Positions 1 to 8,261 of a stretch of 21,219 bases of DNA are shown piece after piece. This stretch comes from Burkholderia sp. Its GTDB lineage: Bacteria > Pseudomonadota > Gammaproteobacteria > Burkholderiales > Burkholderiaceae. Made by a program: the position numbers and the translations under genes. The stretch is from NCBI RefSeq assembly GCF_018375725.1, contig NZ_JAHACR010000040.1:1-21219 (forward strand), given 5' to 3'. The notes beneath the pieces are model-generated. The model made no database searches and was not told where the DNA came from. It was given only the letters and a program-made list of their open reading frames with translations. Within the stretch, counting starts at the first letter, position 1, and each line of letters opens with the position of its first letter.

Positions 1-712
1 CGTCGGCTACGACGAAGGCGGCCAGCTGACCGAGCGCGTGCGCCGGCGTCAGTACAGCGTGATCCTGCTCGATGAAATCGAGAAGGCGCACCAGGACGTC
101 TACAACGTGCTGCTGCAGGTGTTCGACGATGGCCGGCTCACCGACGGCAAGGGCCGCGTGGTCGATTTCAGCAACACGATCCTGATCGCGACCAGCAACC
201 TCGGCGCCGCGATCATCATGGACAACGTCACGCAGCCGGAAGCCGCGCGCAAGACCGACAAGGCGATCAAGGAAGAACTGATGCAGGTGCTCAAGGGACA
301 TTTCCGCCCCGAGTTCCTGAACCGGATCGACGAGATCGTGGTGTTCAATTCGCTGTCGCAGGAGAACATCCGCTCGATCGTGCAGATCCAGCTCGAGCGC
401 GTGATACGCACTGCGGCCGCGCAGGACATCACGCTCAAGATCGGCGATTCGCTGCTCGCCCATCTGTCCGAGGTCGGCTATCAACCGGAGTTCGGCGCAC
501 GCGAGTTGAAGCGTCAGGTCCGCCAGACCATCGAAACGCGACTCGCGAAGGAGATTCTCGGCGACGCGCTGAAGTCGGGCGACACCGTCGAGATCGACTA
601 CGACAAGGAAACCGGCGACGTGAAGTTCAACAAGGTCGCGGCCCCTGCCGAAACGAAGAGCAGCAAGCGCGCCACCAAGGCAGCCGCCCCCGCGGAAAAA
701 AGCGTCGAGTAA
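1..712 (+). CDS. ClpB/ClpC-type AAA+ chaperone, C-terminal part (cut by window start)
   Basis: The reading frame is open from base 2, so the true start lies outside the window; about 236 residues are visible. They form the end of the second AAA+ module of a class I Clp/Hsp100 unfoldase: VGYDEGGQLTE, the Walker B stretch ILLDEIEKAH, sensor 1 ATSNLG, the arginine-finger region FRPEFLNRIDE, and then the small D2 C-terminal domain with sensor 2 motif FGARELKR. These proteins use ATP to thread aggregated or tagged proteins through a hexameric ring in the cytoplasm. The last 25 or so residues are an Ala/Lys/Glu-rich tail (AAPAETKSSKRATKAAAPAE) that E. coli ClpB does not have. Whether the protein is ClpB, ClpC/ClpA or the related ClpK/ClpG type cannot be told without the N-terminal and middle domains. 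Confidence 0.9.
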   Translation, partial: VGYDEGGQLTERVRRRQYSVILLDEIEKAHQDVYNVLLQVFDDGRLTDGKGRVVDFSNTILIATSNLGAAIIMDNVTQPEAARKTDKAIKEELMQVLKGHFRPEFLNRIDEIVVFNSLSQENIRSIVQIQLERVIRTAAAQDITLKIGDSLLAHLSEVGYQPEFGARELKRQVRQTIETRLAKEILGDALKSGDTVEIDYDKETGDVKFNKVAAPAETKSSKRATKAAAPAEKSVE

Positions 713-754
713 TGGTGTGACCCGGTTCCTGGACGCTTGATGCGCTCAGGAATC

Positions 755-798
755 CGGTGCCGGCCCTGGCGGCTCACTGGCAGCCGGGGCCGGCACCG
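755..798 (+). terminator. GC-rich hairpin downstream of the Clp gene
   Basis: A perfect 12-bp inverted repeat (cggtgccggccc at 755-766, gggccggcaccg at 787-798) encloses a 20-base loop that can form a further 4-bp stem (ggct/agcc). It lies about 40 bases after the Clp stop codon and about 70 bases before the next start. No T-run follows, so it is at best a non-canonical terminator or attenuating hairpin. Confidence 0.4.
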
Positions 799-868
799 AA
801 GCTGAAATGCGGCGCAAACTGTGCGAGCCGCCATTCGCACGTCCGGCGGCGGCTCGAGGAGTCGCCCC

Positions 869-3148
869 ATGTCTGACCGACGTGAAGTGCCAGGAATCAG
901 CAAGTACGAAGGCCCCGCCGGCGGCTGGGGGGCGGTTCGTGCCACTGCCGCTGCGGTCCGGAGACAGATGGACGCCGCCGAGGCACCGATCATGTTGATG
1001 CGGACCAACCAGCCGGACGGGTTCGACTGCCCCGGCTGCGCGTGGCCCGACAAGGCGCATCGCTCCACTTTCCAGTTCTGCGAAAACGGCGCGAAGGCCG
1101 TCACGTGGGAAGCGACGACCAAGCGCGTCACGCCCGCGTTCTTCGCAAGCCACACCGTCTCATCCATGCTGCGCATGTCCGACTACGAGTTGGAGGACAT
1201 GGGACGGCTCACGCACCCGCTCGTCTACGATCGCGACACCGACACGTTTCGCGCAGTCGCATGGGACGACGCGTTCGCCCGGATCGGCGACGTGCTGCGC
1301 GGCCTGTCGCCGGAACAGGTCGAGTTCTATACGTCCGGCCGCGCGTCGAACGAGGCCGCCTTCCTCTATCAGCTGTTCGCCCGCGAGTACGGTTCGAACA
1401 ATTTCCCCGACTGCTCGAACATGTGCCACGAGCCGACCAGTGTCGGCCTGCCGCAGTCGATCGGCATCGGCAAGGGCACAGTGTCGCTGGACGACTTCGA
1501 CGCGTGCGACCTGATCATCTCGATCGGCCACAATCCCGGCACCAACCACCCGCGCATGATGGGCACGCTGCATGAATGCGCACGGCGCGGCGTTCCGATC
1601 ATCGTGTTCAATCCGCTGCGCGAGCGGGCGCTCGAACGCTTCGCCGATCCGCAGAACTGGCTCGAAATGTCCACGCGCGGATCGACACGCATCGCATCGA
1701 CGTACTTTCAGGTCGACGCCGGCGGCGACGCAGCCGCGCTCAAGGGCATCATGAAGGCGCTGCTGGAAATGGACGCGCAACAGGGCAACGTGCTGGACCG
1801 CGCGTTCATCGCGGCGCATACCGAAGGCTTCGATGCGCTCGCCGCCGACTTGCACGCCACGCTTTGGGCCGATATCGAAAAGGCGAGCGGACTCAGCCTG
1901 ACCCAGCTCGAGCAGGTCGCGAGCACCTATGCCAGATCGAATGCGACGATCGTCACGTACGGCATGGGTATCACCCAGCACAACAGAGGCACCGCGAACG
2001 TCCGCCTGATTGCCGACCTGCTGCTCCTGCGCGGCAATATCGGCAAGCCCGGCGCCGGCATCTGTCCGTTGCGCGGGCATTCCAACGTGCAGGGCAATCG
2101 CACGGTCGGCATCACGGAAAAGCCGTCCGCCGCATTTCTGAAGAAACTCGAGGCGGTGTTCGGGTTCGCGCCGCCACAGGCGCACGGCCACGATGCCGTC
2201 AGCGCTATGCAGGCCATGATCGACGGACGCGCCAGAGCGCTGATCTGCCTCGGCGGAAATTTCGCGGTGGCGTTGCCCGATCCCGCGCAGTCGTTTCCCG
2301 CGATGGGGCGGCTCGACCTGAGCGTCCACGTCGGCACCAAGCTCAATCGCTCGCATCTGTTGGTCGCGAAGGAAACCTACCTGCTGCCTTGTCTCGGCCG
2401 GACCGAGCTGGACGTGCAGGCGACCGGCCCGCAGTCGGTAACGGTCGAGGACTCGATGTCGATGGTGCACGCATCGGCCGGCAAGCTCCCGCCGGCGTCC
2501 GGCCAGCTGCGCGCCGAACCGGCGATCGTCGCCGGCATCGCGCAGGCGACACTCCCGAATAGCAAGGTGCCGTGGCGCGACCTGATTGCGGACTACGACA
2601 GAATTCGCGACCTGATCGAAAAGACGATTCCGGGATTCGACGCGTTCAACCGGCGCATCCGCACGCCGGGCGGTTTTCGTCTGCCGCTGCCGCCCACCGG
2701 GCGCATCTGGCCGACACCGACTGGCAAGGCGATGTTCTCGGTGTATACGGGCGTGAAGGAAGACGCCGACGTGCTCGGCGGCGAGCAGGTGCTGCGCCTG
2801 ATCACGCTGCGCAGCCACGACCAGTACAACACGACGATCTACGCGATGGACGACCGGTATCGCGGCGTGTCCGGGCGGCGCGACGTGCTGTTCATGAACG
2901 CGGAAGATCTTGCCGCGCGAGGGCTGGAGCATGGCGACCTGGTCGACGTGGAAACCATGACCTCGTCGGGCAGAACGATGCGCCTGGAAAAGGTCACCGC
3001 CGTCGAATACGAGATCGCGCGGGGATCGGTCGGCGCATATTATCCGGAAGCCAACGTGCTGGTGCCGCTCGACTACATCGATCCGGAAAGCGGCACGCCC
3101 TCCTACAAGTCCGTGCCCGTTCGGGTGACGCGCGCCGGAGCAGCGTAA
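869..3148 (+). CDS. FdhF/YdeP-family molybdopterin oxidoreductase
   Basis: The 759-aa protein has the length of E. coli YdeP and the fold pattern of formate-dehydrogenase-H-like bis-MGD enzymes. The frame runs back to a GTG at 821, but the ATG at 869 has a good ribosome site (GAGGAG, 7 bases upstream) and starts the conserved sequence. The N-terminal cluster region has only Cys54, Cys57 and Cys71 (CPGCAWPD ... FCENGAKA), so the fourth Cys of the usual [4Fe-4S] motif is not obvious. Cys186 in NMCHEPTSVGL sits where FDH-H has selenocysteine and should ligand the Mo. SIGHNPGTNHPRMMGTL and GNIGKPGAGICPLRGHSNVQG are MGD-binding loops, and the C-terminal beta-barrel domain begins near LRLITLRSHDQYNTT. 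The family's substrate is not firmly known; YdeP is linked to acid resistance. fdhD and moeA/moaA/moaE/moaD lie 3-7 kb downstream, consistent with a need for sulfurated Moco. Confidence 0.88.
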   Translation: MSDRREVPGISKYEGPAGGWGAVRATAAAVRRQMDAAEAPIMLMRTNQPDGFDCPGCAWPDKAHRSTFQFCENGAKAVTWEATTKRVTPAFFASHTVSSMLRMSDYELEDMGRLTHPLVYDRDTDTFRAVAWDDAFARIGDVLRGLSPEQVEFYTSGRASNEAAFLYQLFAREYGSNNFPDCSNMCHEPTSVGLPQSIGIGKGTVSLDDFDACDLIISIGHNPGTNHPRMMGTLHECARRGVPIIVFNPLRERALERFADPQNWLEMSTRGSTRIASTYFQVDAGGDAAALKGIMKALLEMDAQQGNVLDRAFIAAHTEGFDALAADLHATLWADIEKASGLSLTQLEQVASTYARSNATIVTYGMGITQHNRGTANVRLIADLLLLRGNIGKPGAGICPLRGHSNVQGNRTVGITEKPSAAFLKKLEAVFGFAPPQAHGHDAVSAMQAMIDGRARALICLGGNFAVALPDPAQSFPAMGRLDLSVHVGTKLNRSHLLVAKETYLLPCLGRTELDVQATGPQSVTVEDSMSMVHASAGKLPPASGQLRAEPAIVAGIAQATLPNSKVPWRDLIADYDRIRDLIEKTIPGFDAFNRRIRTPGGFRLPLPPTGRIWPTPTGKAMFSVYTGVKEDADVLGGEQVLRLITLRSHDQYNTTIYAMDDRYRGVSGRRDVLFMNAEDLAARGLEHGDLVDVETMTSSGRTMRLEKVTAVEYEIARGSVGAYYPEANVLVPLDYIDPESGTPSYKSVPVRVTRAGAA

Positions 3149-3173
3149 CGGCCGGCGGACGATCGCCCCAATG

Positions 3174-3212
3174 AAAACGCCCCGAACTCGCGATGCGAAT
3201 TCGGGGCGTTTT
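3174..3212. terminator. Strong bidirectional intrinsic terminator
   Basis: A perfect 13-bp inverted repeat (aaaacgccccgaa at 3174-3186 and ttcggggcgtttt at 3200-3212), with an inner tcgc/gcga stem, has an A-run on one side and a T-run on the other. It can therefore end transcription from both strands. It sits between the convergent ends of the YdeP-type gene (stop 3148) and cydB (stop 3298). Confidence 0.92.
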
Positions 3213-3297
3213 CTTCGTCATGCCCTGCCGCCGGGGCGGGCTGGCGACGGAGCCTTAAGCTCCGGGAACGAGGCGGCGCAGGCCGCCCGCGTCCGCT

Positions 3298-4302
3298 TTA
3301 ATGGTAACCCTCACCTTCATGCACCTTGCCGCGGAACACGTGGTACTGCATCCCGTTGTAGACCAGCACGATCGGCAGAATGATCAGCGTGCCGATGAGC
3401 GCGAACAGCTGGCTCGAATGGCTCGACGATGCTTGCCAGATCGTCAGCGACGGCGGGATGATGTTCGGCCAGATGCTGATGACGAGACCGGTGAAGCCCA
3501 GGAAGACCAGGCCCAGGGTCAGGATGAACGGCATCGACTCATGCTTGCTGTTCACCGAGCGGAAGATACCGATCACGCATGCGAGCACCAGGACCGGCAC
3601 CGGCAGGAAGTACACCAGGTTGCCGCTACCGAACCAGCGATTCGCCACTGCCGGCAGACCGACCACGGTCCACACGCTGACCACCGCAATCATGCCGAGC
3701 AGCACGATCGCCAGCGGCTTCATCAGTTCGCGCATCTTGCGCTGCAGGTCGCCCTCGGTCTTCAGGATCAGCCAGCCGCAACCCAGCGTTGCGTAGGTCA
3801 CGAGCACGCCCAGACCGCAGAACAGGCTGAACGGCGACAACCAGTCGAACGCGCCGCCAGCGAAGTGGCCGTCGACGATCTTGATGCCTTGCAGCAGCGA
3901 ACCGAGCGTGATGCCCTGGCAGAGTGCCGCCAGCGCGGAGCCGCCGATGAACGCCAGATCCCACAGATGCTGGGTGCGCTTGGCCTTGGCGCGCAGTTCG
4001 AATGCCGCGCCACGGAAGATCAGGCCGACGAGCATCAGAACCAGCGGCAGGTAGTTTGCCGGCAGCAGCGTCGAGTACACGACCGGGAACGCGCCGAACA
4101 GCCCTGCGCCACCGAGCACCAGGAACGTCTCGTTACCGTCCCACACCGGTGCGACGGAGTCGAGCATCACATCGCGCTCGCTCTTCGTATCGAAGAACGG
4201 AAACAGCAGGCCGATGCCGAGGTCGAAGCCGTCCAGCAGCACGTAGATGAAGACGCCAAGCGAGATGATGGCAGCCCAAACGACAGGAAGATCAATTTGC
4301 AT
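3298..4302 (-). CDS. cydB: Cytochrome bd-type quinol oxidase subunit II
   Basis: The 334-aa multi-pass membrane protein is subunit II of a bd-family oxidase, which reduces O2 with quinol in the inner membrane. The ATG at 4302 starts MQIDLPVVWAAIISLGVFI. The frame is open further upstream, but that part only overlaps cydA out of frame. Family signatures are YVLLDGFDLGIG in helix 1 and WDGNETFLVLGGAGLFGAFP in the first periplasmic/helix 2 region; about eight further hydrophobic helices follow. The length matches the short CioB-type subunits. cydA ends 5 bases upstream, so the two are co-transcribed and probably translationally coupled. No cydX-like small ORF is visible in the short gap before the terminator at 3174-3212. 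Confidence 0.95.
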   Translation of the reverse strand: MQIDLPVVWAAIISLGVFIYVLLDGFDLGIGLLFPFFDTKSERDVMLDSVAPVWDGNETFLVLGGAGLFGAFPVVYSTLLPANYLPLVLMLVGLIFRGAAFELRAKAKRTQHLWDLAFIGGSALAALCQGITLGSLLQGIKIVDGHFAGGAFDWLSPFSLFCGLGVLVTYATLGCGWLILKTEGDLQRKMRELMKPLAIVLLGMIAVVSVWTVVGLPAVANRWFGSGNLVYFLPVPVLVLACVIGIFRSVNSKHESMPFILTLGLVFLGFTGLVISIWPNIIPPSLTIWQASSSHSSQLFALIGTLIILPIVLVYNGMQYHVFRGKVHEGEGYH

Positions 4303-4307
4303 GGTGT

Positions 4308-5708
4308 TTACTCCGCCTCTTTGATATCCAGCGGCGTGGACAGTGCGCTCTTGCGCAGGCCCGGGTGCTGGAGCGTTTCGGTAACTTCGGACGTCGGTGC
4401 CGGACCGTGATTCATCAGCTTCAGCATGTAGTACACGCCCACGCCGAACACGAGGAAGTACACCACCACGAAGATCAGCAGCGACACGCCGAGTTGCTGG
4501 GCGTCCAGCGGTGCGGCGGAGTTGACGGTGCGCAGCACGCCGTAGACCGTCCACGGCTGACGACCGACTTCGGTCGTGAACCAGCCTGCGAGCAGCGCCA
4601 CGATGCCCGACGGCCCCATGCACAGCATCAGCCACTGGAACCAGCGCGCTTCATACAGACGGCCGCCCTTGCGCAGCGCGAGGCCGAGCAGCGCGCACAG
4701 CAGCATCAGCATGCCGAGGCCCGCCATGACGCGGAACGTCCAGAAGATGAGCGGCGAGAACGGGCGGTCTTCCGGCGCGAACTCCTTCAGGCCACGGATC
4801 TCGCCATCCCAGCTGTGCGTGAGAATCAGGCTGCCCAGGTGCGGCACCTTCACTGCGTAACGCGTCACTTCGTCCTTCATGTCGGGCAGGCCGATCAGGT
4901 TGAGCGACGTGCCGCCCTTCTCGGTTTCCCACAGACCTTCGATTGCCGCGATCTTCGCCGGCTGGTATTCACGCGTGTTCAGGCCGTGCGCGTCGCCAAC
5001 GAAGATCTGGATCGGTGCCAGCAGCAGCAGCATCCAGAGCGCCATCGAGAAGCTGCGCTTGACCGGCTCGTCGCGGCGGCCGCGCAGCAGATGGAACGCA
5101 CCGCATGCAGCGACGATGAAGCCAGCGACAATGAATGCCGCGATCGTCATGTGCATGAGACGGAACGGGAAGGACGGGTTGAAAATGATCTTCAACCAGT
5201 CGACCGGCACGACGACGCCGTTTTCAATGGCGAAACCTTGCGGCGTCTGCATGAAGCTGTTCGACGCGAGAATCCAGAACGTCGAGATCAGCGTGCCGAC
5301 TGCAACCATCAGCGTCGAGAAGAAGTGGGCCCTCGGACTCACACGGTTCCAACCGAACAGCATGACGCCGAGGAAGCCCGCTTCCAGGAAGAACGCGGTC
5401 AACACTTCGTAGGTCAGCAATGGCCCGGTGATGTTGCCGGCAACGCGCGAGAACCCGGACCAGTTGGTACCGAATTCATACGCCATCACAACACCGGAAA
5501 CCACGCCCATCCCGAAGCCGACGGCGAAGACCTTCGACCAGAACTGGTACATGGATTTGTAGGCGACGTTGCCGGTTGCTAGCCAACGCCACTCGAGGAC
5601 GGCAAGGAAGCTTGCCATCCCGATACTTATCGCCGGAAAGACGATATGAATAGAAACCGTGAACGCAAACTGCAACCTGGCAAGATGGATTGCATCGAGG
5701 ATTTCCAT
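4308..5708 (-). CDS. cydA: Cytochrome bd-type quinol oxidase subunit I (short Q-loop, CIO-like)
   Basis: The 466-aa haem-carrying subunit I of a bd-type oxidase. The ATG at 5708 begins MEILDAIHLARLQFAFTVSIH; upstream codons in the same frame lack family similarity. Residues matching E. coli CydA ligands are visible: His21 (haem b595/d region), His186 (FRLMH) and Met328 (FRVM), the two for haem b558. The channel glutamates Glu101 and Glu109 lie in YEVLTAFFLEAGF, and GTNW and GRQPW (382-386) are conserved. The C-terminal half of the Q-loop is much shorter than in E. coli CydA (522 aa), which places it with the cyanide-insensitive-oxidase type (CioA). It is the first gene of the cydAB operon, divergent from fdhD across 458 bp that hold a possible FNR/ANR site. 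Confidence 0.95.
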   Translation of the reverse strand: MEILDAIHLARLQFAFTVSIHIVFPAISIGMASFLAVLEWRWLATGNVAYKSMYQFWSKVFAVGFGMGVVSGVVMAYEFGTNWSGFSRVAGNITGPLLTYEVLTAFFLEAGFLGVMLFGWNRVSPRAHFFSTLMVAVGTLISTFWILASNSFMQTPQGFAIENGVVVPVDWLKIIFNPSFPFRLMHMTIAAFIVAGFIVAACGAFHLLRGRRDEPVKRSFSMALWMLLLLAPIQIFVGDAHGLNTREYQPAKIAAIEGLWETEKGGTSLNLIGLPDMKDEVTRYAVKVPHLGSLILTHSWDGEIRGLKEFAPEDRPFSPLIFWTFRVMAGLGMLMLLCALLGLALRKGGRLYEARWFQWLMLCMGPSGIVALLAGWFTTEVGRQPWTVYGVLRTVNSAAPLDAQQLGVSLLIFVVVYFLVFGVGVYYMLKLMNHGPAPTSEVTETLQHPGLRKSALSTPLDIKEAE

Positions 5709-5899
5709 AACTATTCCGCTTGCTCTTGGTGGTGGGGGGGATCTGCATAAAGCCAGGGGTATTGCATGCAACGGCCTGGCAATGACGCACCGGATCGAGC
5801 GAAGTAACACAGGTGAATCTGGTGTACTGAGCTAGGCGGCACGACACACGCATTAAGCGTAGTCATCGTTGCGCGATTCGACAATAACGTAACACGATG

Positions 5900-5913
5900 T
5901 TGCACGCAATCAA
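5900..5913. promoter_or_regulatory. Candidate FNR/ANR box upstream of cydA
   Basis: TTGCACGCAATCAA matches the FNR/ANR consensus TTGAT-N4-ATCAA at 8 of 10 defined positions; the right half-site is perfect and the left one weak. It lies about 190 bp before the cydA start. Oxygen-responsive control of bd-type oxidases by this family is well known, so the position makes sense, but single imperfect sites occur by chance. Confidence 0.35.
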
Positions 5914-5927
5914 TAGCCGTCCCGCTT

Positions 5928-6010
5928 GAACTGTGCTCTGATCGCCCCCCGGCTAGGTGTGTATCTAAACAGCGCGCGACCAACAGCGACGATATGAACT
6001 GTGCTCTATT
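5928..6010 (+). repeat. Direct repeat GAACTGTGCTCT (two copies, 68 bp apart)
   Basis: GAACTGTGCTCT occurs at 5928-5939 and again at 5996-6007; the second copy continues ATT to 6010. A 14-base form (AACTGTGCTCTATT) recurs on the minus strand at 12487-12474, in front of the MocR-type regulator gene. These could be operator half-sites; MocR regulators commonly bind direct repeats. Function is inference. Confidence 0.4.
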
Positions 6011-6166
6011 TGAGTATGGCGATGTGTACATATCGCGTTTCCCCTTACCCCTCTACGCTGCATTGAAGTGCTCGTTCGCGCCGGCGTCGGCACATGCGGC
6101 AAGACCGCTCCATCGCACCAACGGTCCGCGCGATCGATCGACTCGAGTCCGTCGAGAGGAACCCTC

Positions 6167-7039
6167 ATGCTGCAATGCCCCACCGCTGCCGATCACACCG
6201 GCAGCGTCTCGCGTACAGTGACGCGCCGCCGTCACGCCGATACCTTCCGGACCGACGATCGCGTCGTCGAGGAACTGCCGGTCGCACTGGTCTTCAATGG
6301 CATCTCGCATGCCGTCATGATGGCGACGCCAATCGATCTCGATGTATTCGCACTGGGTTTTGCATTGAGCGAAGGGATCGTCGAGCGCGCGTCCGACGTG
6401 TTCGACATCGAGACGTTTTGCGCGGCCGACAGTGCACAGGTGCAGCTGACGGTCTCACAGCAGGCCTTCATGGAACTGAAAGGCAAGCGGCGCGCGCTCG
6501 CCGGGCGCTCGGGCTGCGGCGTATGCGGCATCGAGAGCATTGCGCTGCTCGATCTGAGTCCCGCGCGCATCGACCATGCGGGCGCCGCGTCCGACATCGG
6601 CGCCGACGCCGTCGAGCGCGCCGCGCGCGAGCTGCCCGCACGCCAGGTGCTGATGCGCGAAACCGGCGGCATCCATGCGGCCGCGTGGTGCAGCCGCGAC
6701 GGCGAGGTCCTCGACGTGTTCGAGGATGTCGGTCGCCACAACGCGCTCGACAAGCTGATCGGTCAACTGGCCCGCCGGAAGGCCGACACGCGCTCGGGCT
6801 TCGTGTTCCTGTCCAGTCGTGCGAGCTACGAACTGGTACGCAAGGCCGCGCGCATGCACATCCCGATGATTGCGACGATTTCGGCGCCGACGTCGCTCGC
6901 GATCGATGTCGCGCGTCAGGCCGGCATCCGGCTGCTCGGCTTCTGTCGCGGCGAAGGCTATGTCGAGTATGTGTCGCCGAATGACGACGCACTGCCACAG
7001 AACACAGTAGAAACAACAGACACCGACATTCCCCGGTAA
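6167..7039 (+). CDS. fdhD: FdhD, sulfur-transfer protein for formate-dehydrogenase-type enzymes
   Basis: The 290-aa cytoplasmic protein passes sulfur from the IscS cysteine desulfurase to the bis-MGD cofactor of formate-dehydrogenase-like enzymes. The family's catalytic CxxC is present at Cys117/Cys120 in GRSGCGVCG. Other family segments are ATPIDLDVFALGFALSEGI, MRETGGIHAAAW, VFEDVGRHNALDKLIG and FLSSRASYELVRKAARM. The ATG at 6167 is preceded by AGAGGA 6 bases away; the frame is open to 6068, but that part is unlike FdhD. moeA starts 7 bases after its stop, so the two form an operon. The likely client here is the YdeP-type oxidoreductase at 869-3148, on the far side of cydBA. Confidence 0.95.
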   Translation: MLQCPTAADHTGSVSRTVTRRRHADTFRTDDRVVEELPVALVFNGISHAVMMATPIDLDVFALGFALSEGIVERASDVFDIETFCAADSAQVQLTVSQQAFMELKGKRRALAGRSGCGVCGIESIALLDLSPARIDHAGAASDIGADAVERAARELPARQVLMRETGGIHAAAWCSRDGEVLDVFEDVGRHNALDKLIGQLARRKADTRSGFVFLSSRASYELVRKAARMHIPMIATISAPTSLAIDVARQAGIRLLGFCRGEGYVEYVSPNDDALPQNTVETTDTDIPR

Positions 7040-7046
7040 CGCGACC

Positions 7047-8261
7047 ATGCCTTCGATGATCGACTTCGACGACGCGCAGCACCGCTTCGCCCACACTTTC
7101 GCCGCACCGGACGCATCGATGCGCATCCCGCTGGCCCAGGCCGTGGGCCGCGTGCTGGCAGCGCCGGTCGCCGCCACGCTCGACCAGCCGCCCGCCGACC
7201 AGAGCGCGATGGACGGCTATGCCGTGCGTCATGCCGAGGTCGCGCCCGCTGCCACGCTCCGCATTCAGCAGCGATGCTACGCGGGCGACGTCCCGCTCGC
7301 CCTCGCGCCGGGCTGCGCGACGCGGATCTTCACCGGCAGCCTCATTCCCGAAGGCGCCGATACGGTGATCATCCAGGAGCACGCACGCGAGGCGGAGGGC
7401 AACGTCGCATTCGACGCGCCCGGCCGGCTCGGCACGCATATCCGCCGCCGCGGCGAGGATGCGCGCGCGGGGCAGACGCTGATTCCCGCCGGCGTGCGAC
7501 TGCAGCCCGCACATGTCGGCCTGGTGGCCGCGCAGGGCATTCAGGCGGTCGACGTATTTCCGGTGCCCCGCGTCGGCATCCTGACGACCGGCGACGAACT
7601 CGTGCCGCCCGGGCAGCATCGTGAGCCGCAGCAGATCTACAACAGCAACGCGCCGATGCTGGCCGCGCTTGTCAGCGGCATGGGCGCCACCGTCGCGCAC
7701 GTCGAACATGCCGGCGACAACCGCCGCGCGATCGAACATGCGCTGCGCGAATTGCGCAGCCGCTGCGACCTGATCATCAGCGTCGGCGGCGCATCGGTCG
7801 GCGAGAAGGATCTCGTCCGCCCGACGTTGACGTCGCTGGGCGCGTCGTTCGAGATCGCCGGCGTGAACATGAGACCCGGCAAACCGGTCGCGCTCGGGCA
7901 ACTCGACGGCATGCCGGTCGTCTTGCTGCCGGGCAATCCGGGGGCGGCGCTGACAACGTTTACGCTTCTCGTCAGCCCGCTGATCCGCTGCCTGCAAGGA
8001 CGCGCCGAGCGCTTGCCGGCCACGCCGTCGCTGCCGGTCGACCTCGACGCCGCACCGGATGACGCACGCGACCGGTTCCTGCGTGTACGTTGCGATGCAA
8101 CAGCTCAGGGCCTCCCCCTTCTGGCCACGCTGTCGCATCAAGGCTCGGGCGCCATGCACGCACTCGTGCAGGCCAGCGGCTTCGTCCGCCTTGCGGCGGG
8201 CCGGCCTATCACACCCGGCAGCGCCGTGCCTTACTACGACCTTGCACACTGGCTCGCGTAA
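7047..8261 (+). CDS. moeA: Molybdopterin molybdenumtransferase MoeA
   Basis: The 404-aa enzyme inserts molybdate into adenylylated molybdopterin, the last step of Moco assembly before nucleotide attachment. Signatures are QSAMDGYAV (52-60), RIFTGSLIPEGADTVI (93-108), GILTTGDELVPPG (177-189), IYNSNAPML, ISVGGASVGEKDLV (244-257) and MRPGKPVALGQLDGMPVVLLPGNP. The length is normal for the family. The start at 7047 lies 7 bases after the fdhD stop. Burkholderia genomes usually hold more than one moeA paralogue, so this may be the accessory copy that serves the neighbouring enzyme. Confidence 0.95.
   Translation: MPSMIDFDDAQHRFAHTFAAPDASMRIPLAQAVGRVLAAPVAATLDQPPADQSAMDGYAVRHAEVAPAATLRIQQRCYAGDVPLALAPGCATRIFTGSLIPEGADTVIIQEHAREAEGNVAFDAPGRLGTHIRRRGEDARAGQTLIPAGVRLQPAHVGLVAAQGIQAVDVFPVPRVGILTTGDELVPPGQHREPQQIYNSNAPMLAALVSGMGATVAHVEHAGDNRRAIEHALRELRSRCDLIISVGGASVGEKDLVRPTLTSLGASFEIAGVNMRPGKPVALGQLDGMPVVLLPGNPGAALTTFTLLVSPLIRCLQGRAERLPATPSLPVDLDAAPDDARDRFLRVRCDATAQGLPLLATLSHQGSGAMHALVQASGFVRLAAGRPITPGSAVPYYDLAHWLA

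Larger units (their letters stand above)
5709..6166. other. Divergent cydA/fdhD promoter region
   Basis: There are 458 bp between the divergent starts of cydA (minus) and fdhD (plus), with no credible gene. The central part (about 5860-6010) is visibly less GC-rich than the flanking genes and holds the regulatory candidates: an imperfect FNR/ANR-like dyad at 5900-5913 and two copies of GAACTGTGCTCT at 5928-5939 and 5996-6007. I could not place a convincing -35/-10 pair for either gene. Confidence 0.6.

Noticed and set aside
1424..1428. Selenocysteine codon in the YdeP-type enzyme
   Set aside because: The active-site position is encoded by an ordinary Cys codon (NMCHEP), with no in-frame TGA.
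1160..2932. 590-aa minus-strand frame opposite the YdeP-type gene
   Set aside because: Antisense shadow produced by high GC; the plus strand encodes an unmistakable molybdopterin oxidoreductase.
3301..5582. Two long Gln/His/Glu-rich plus-strand frames opposite cydBA
   Set aside because: Their composition is the antisense image of hydrophobic membrane helices; no independent support.
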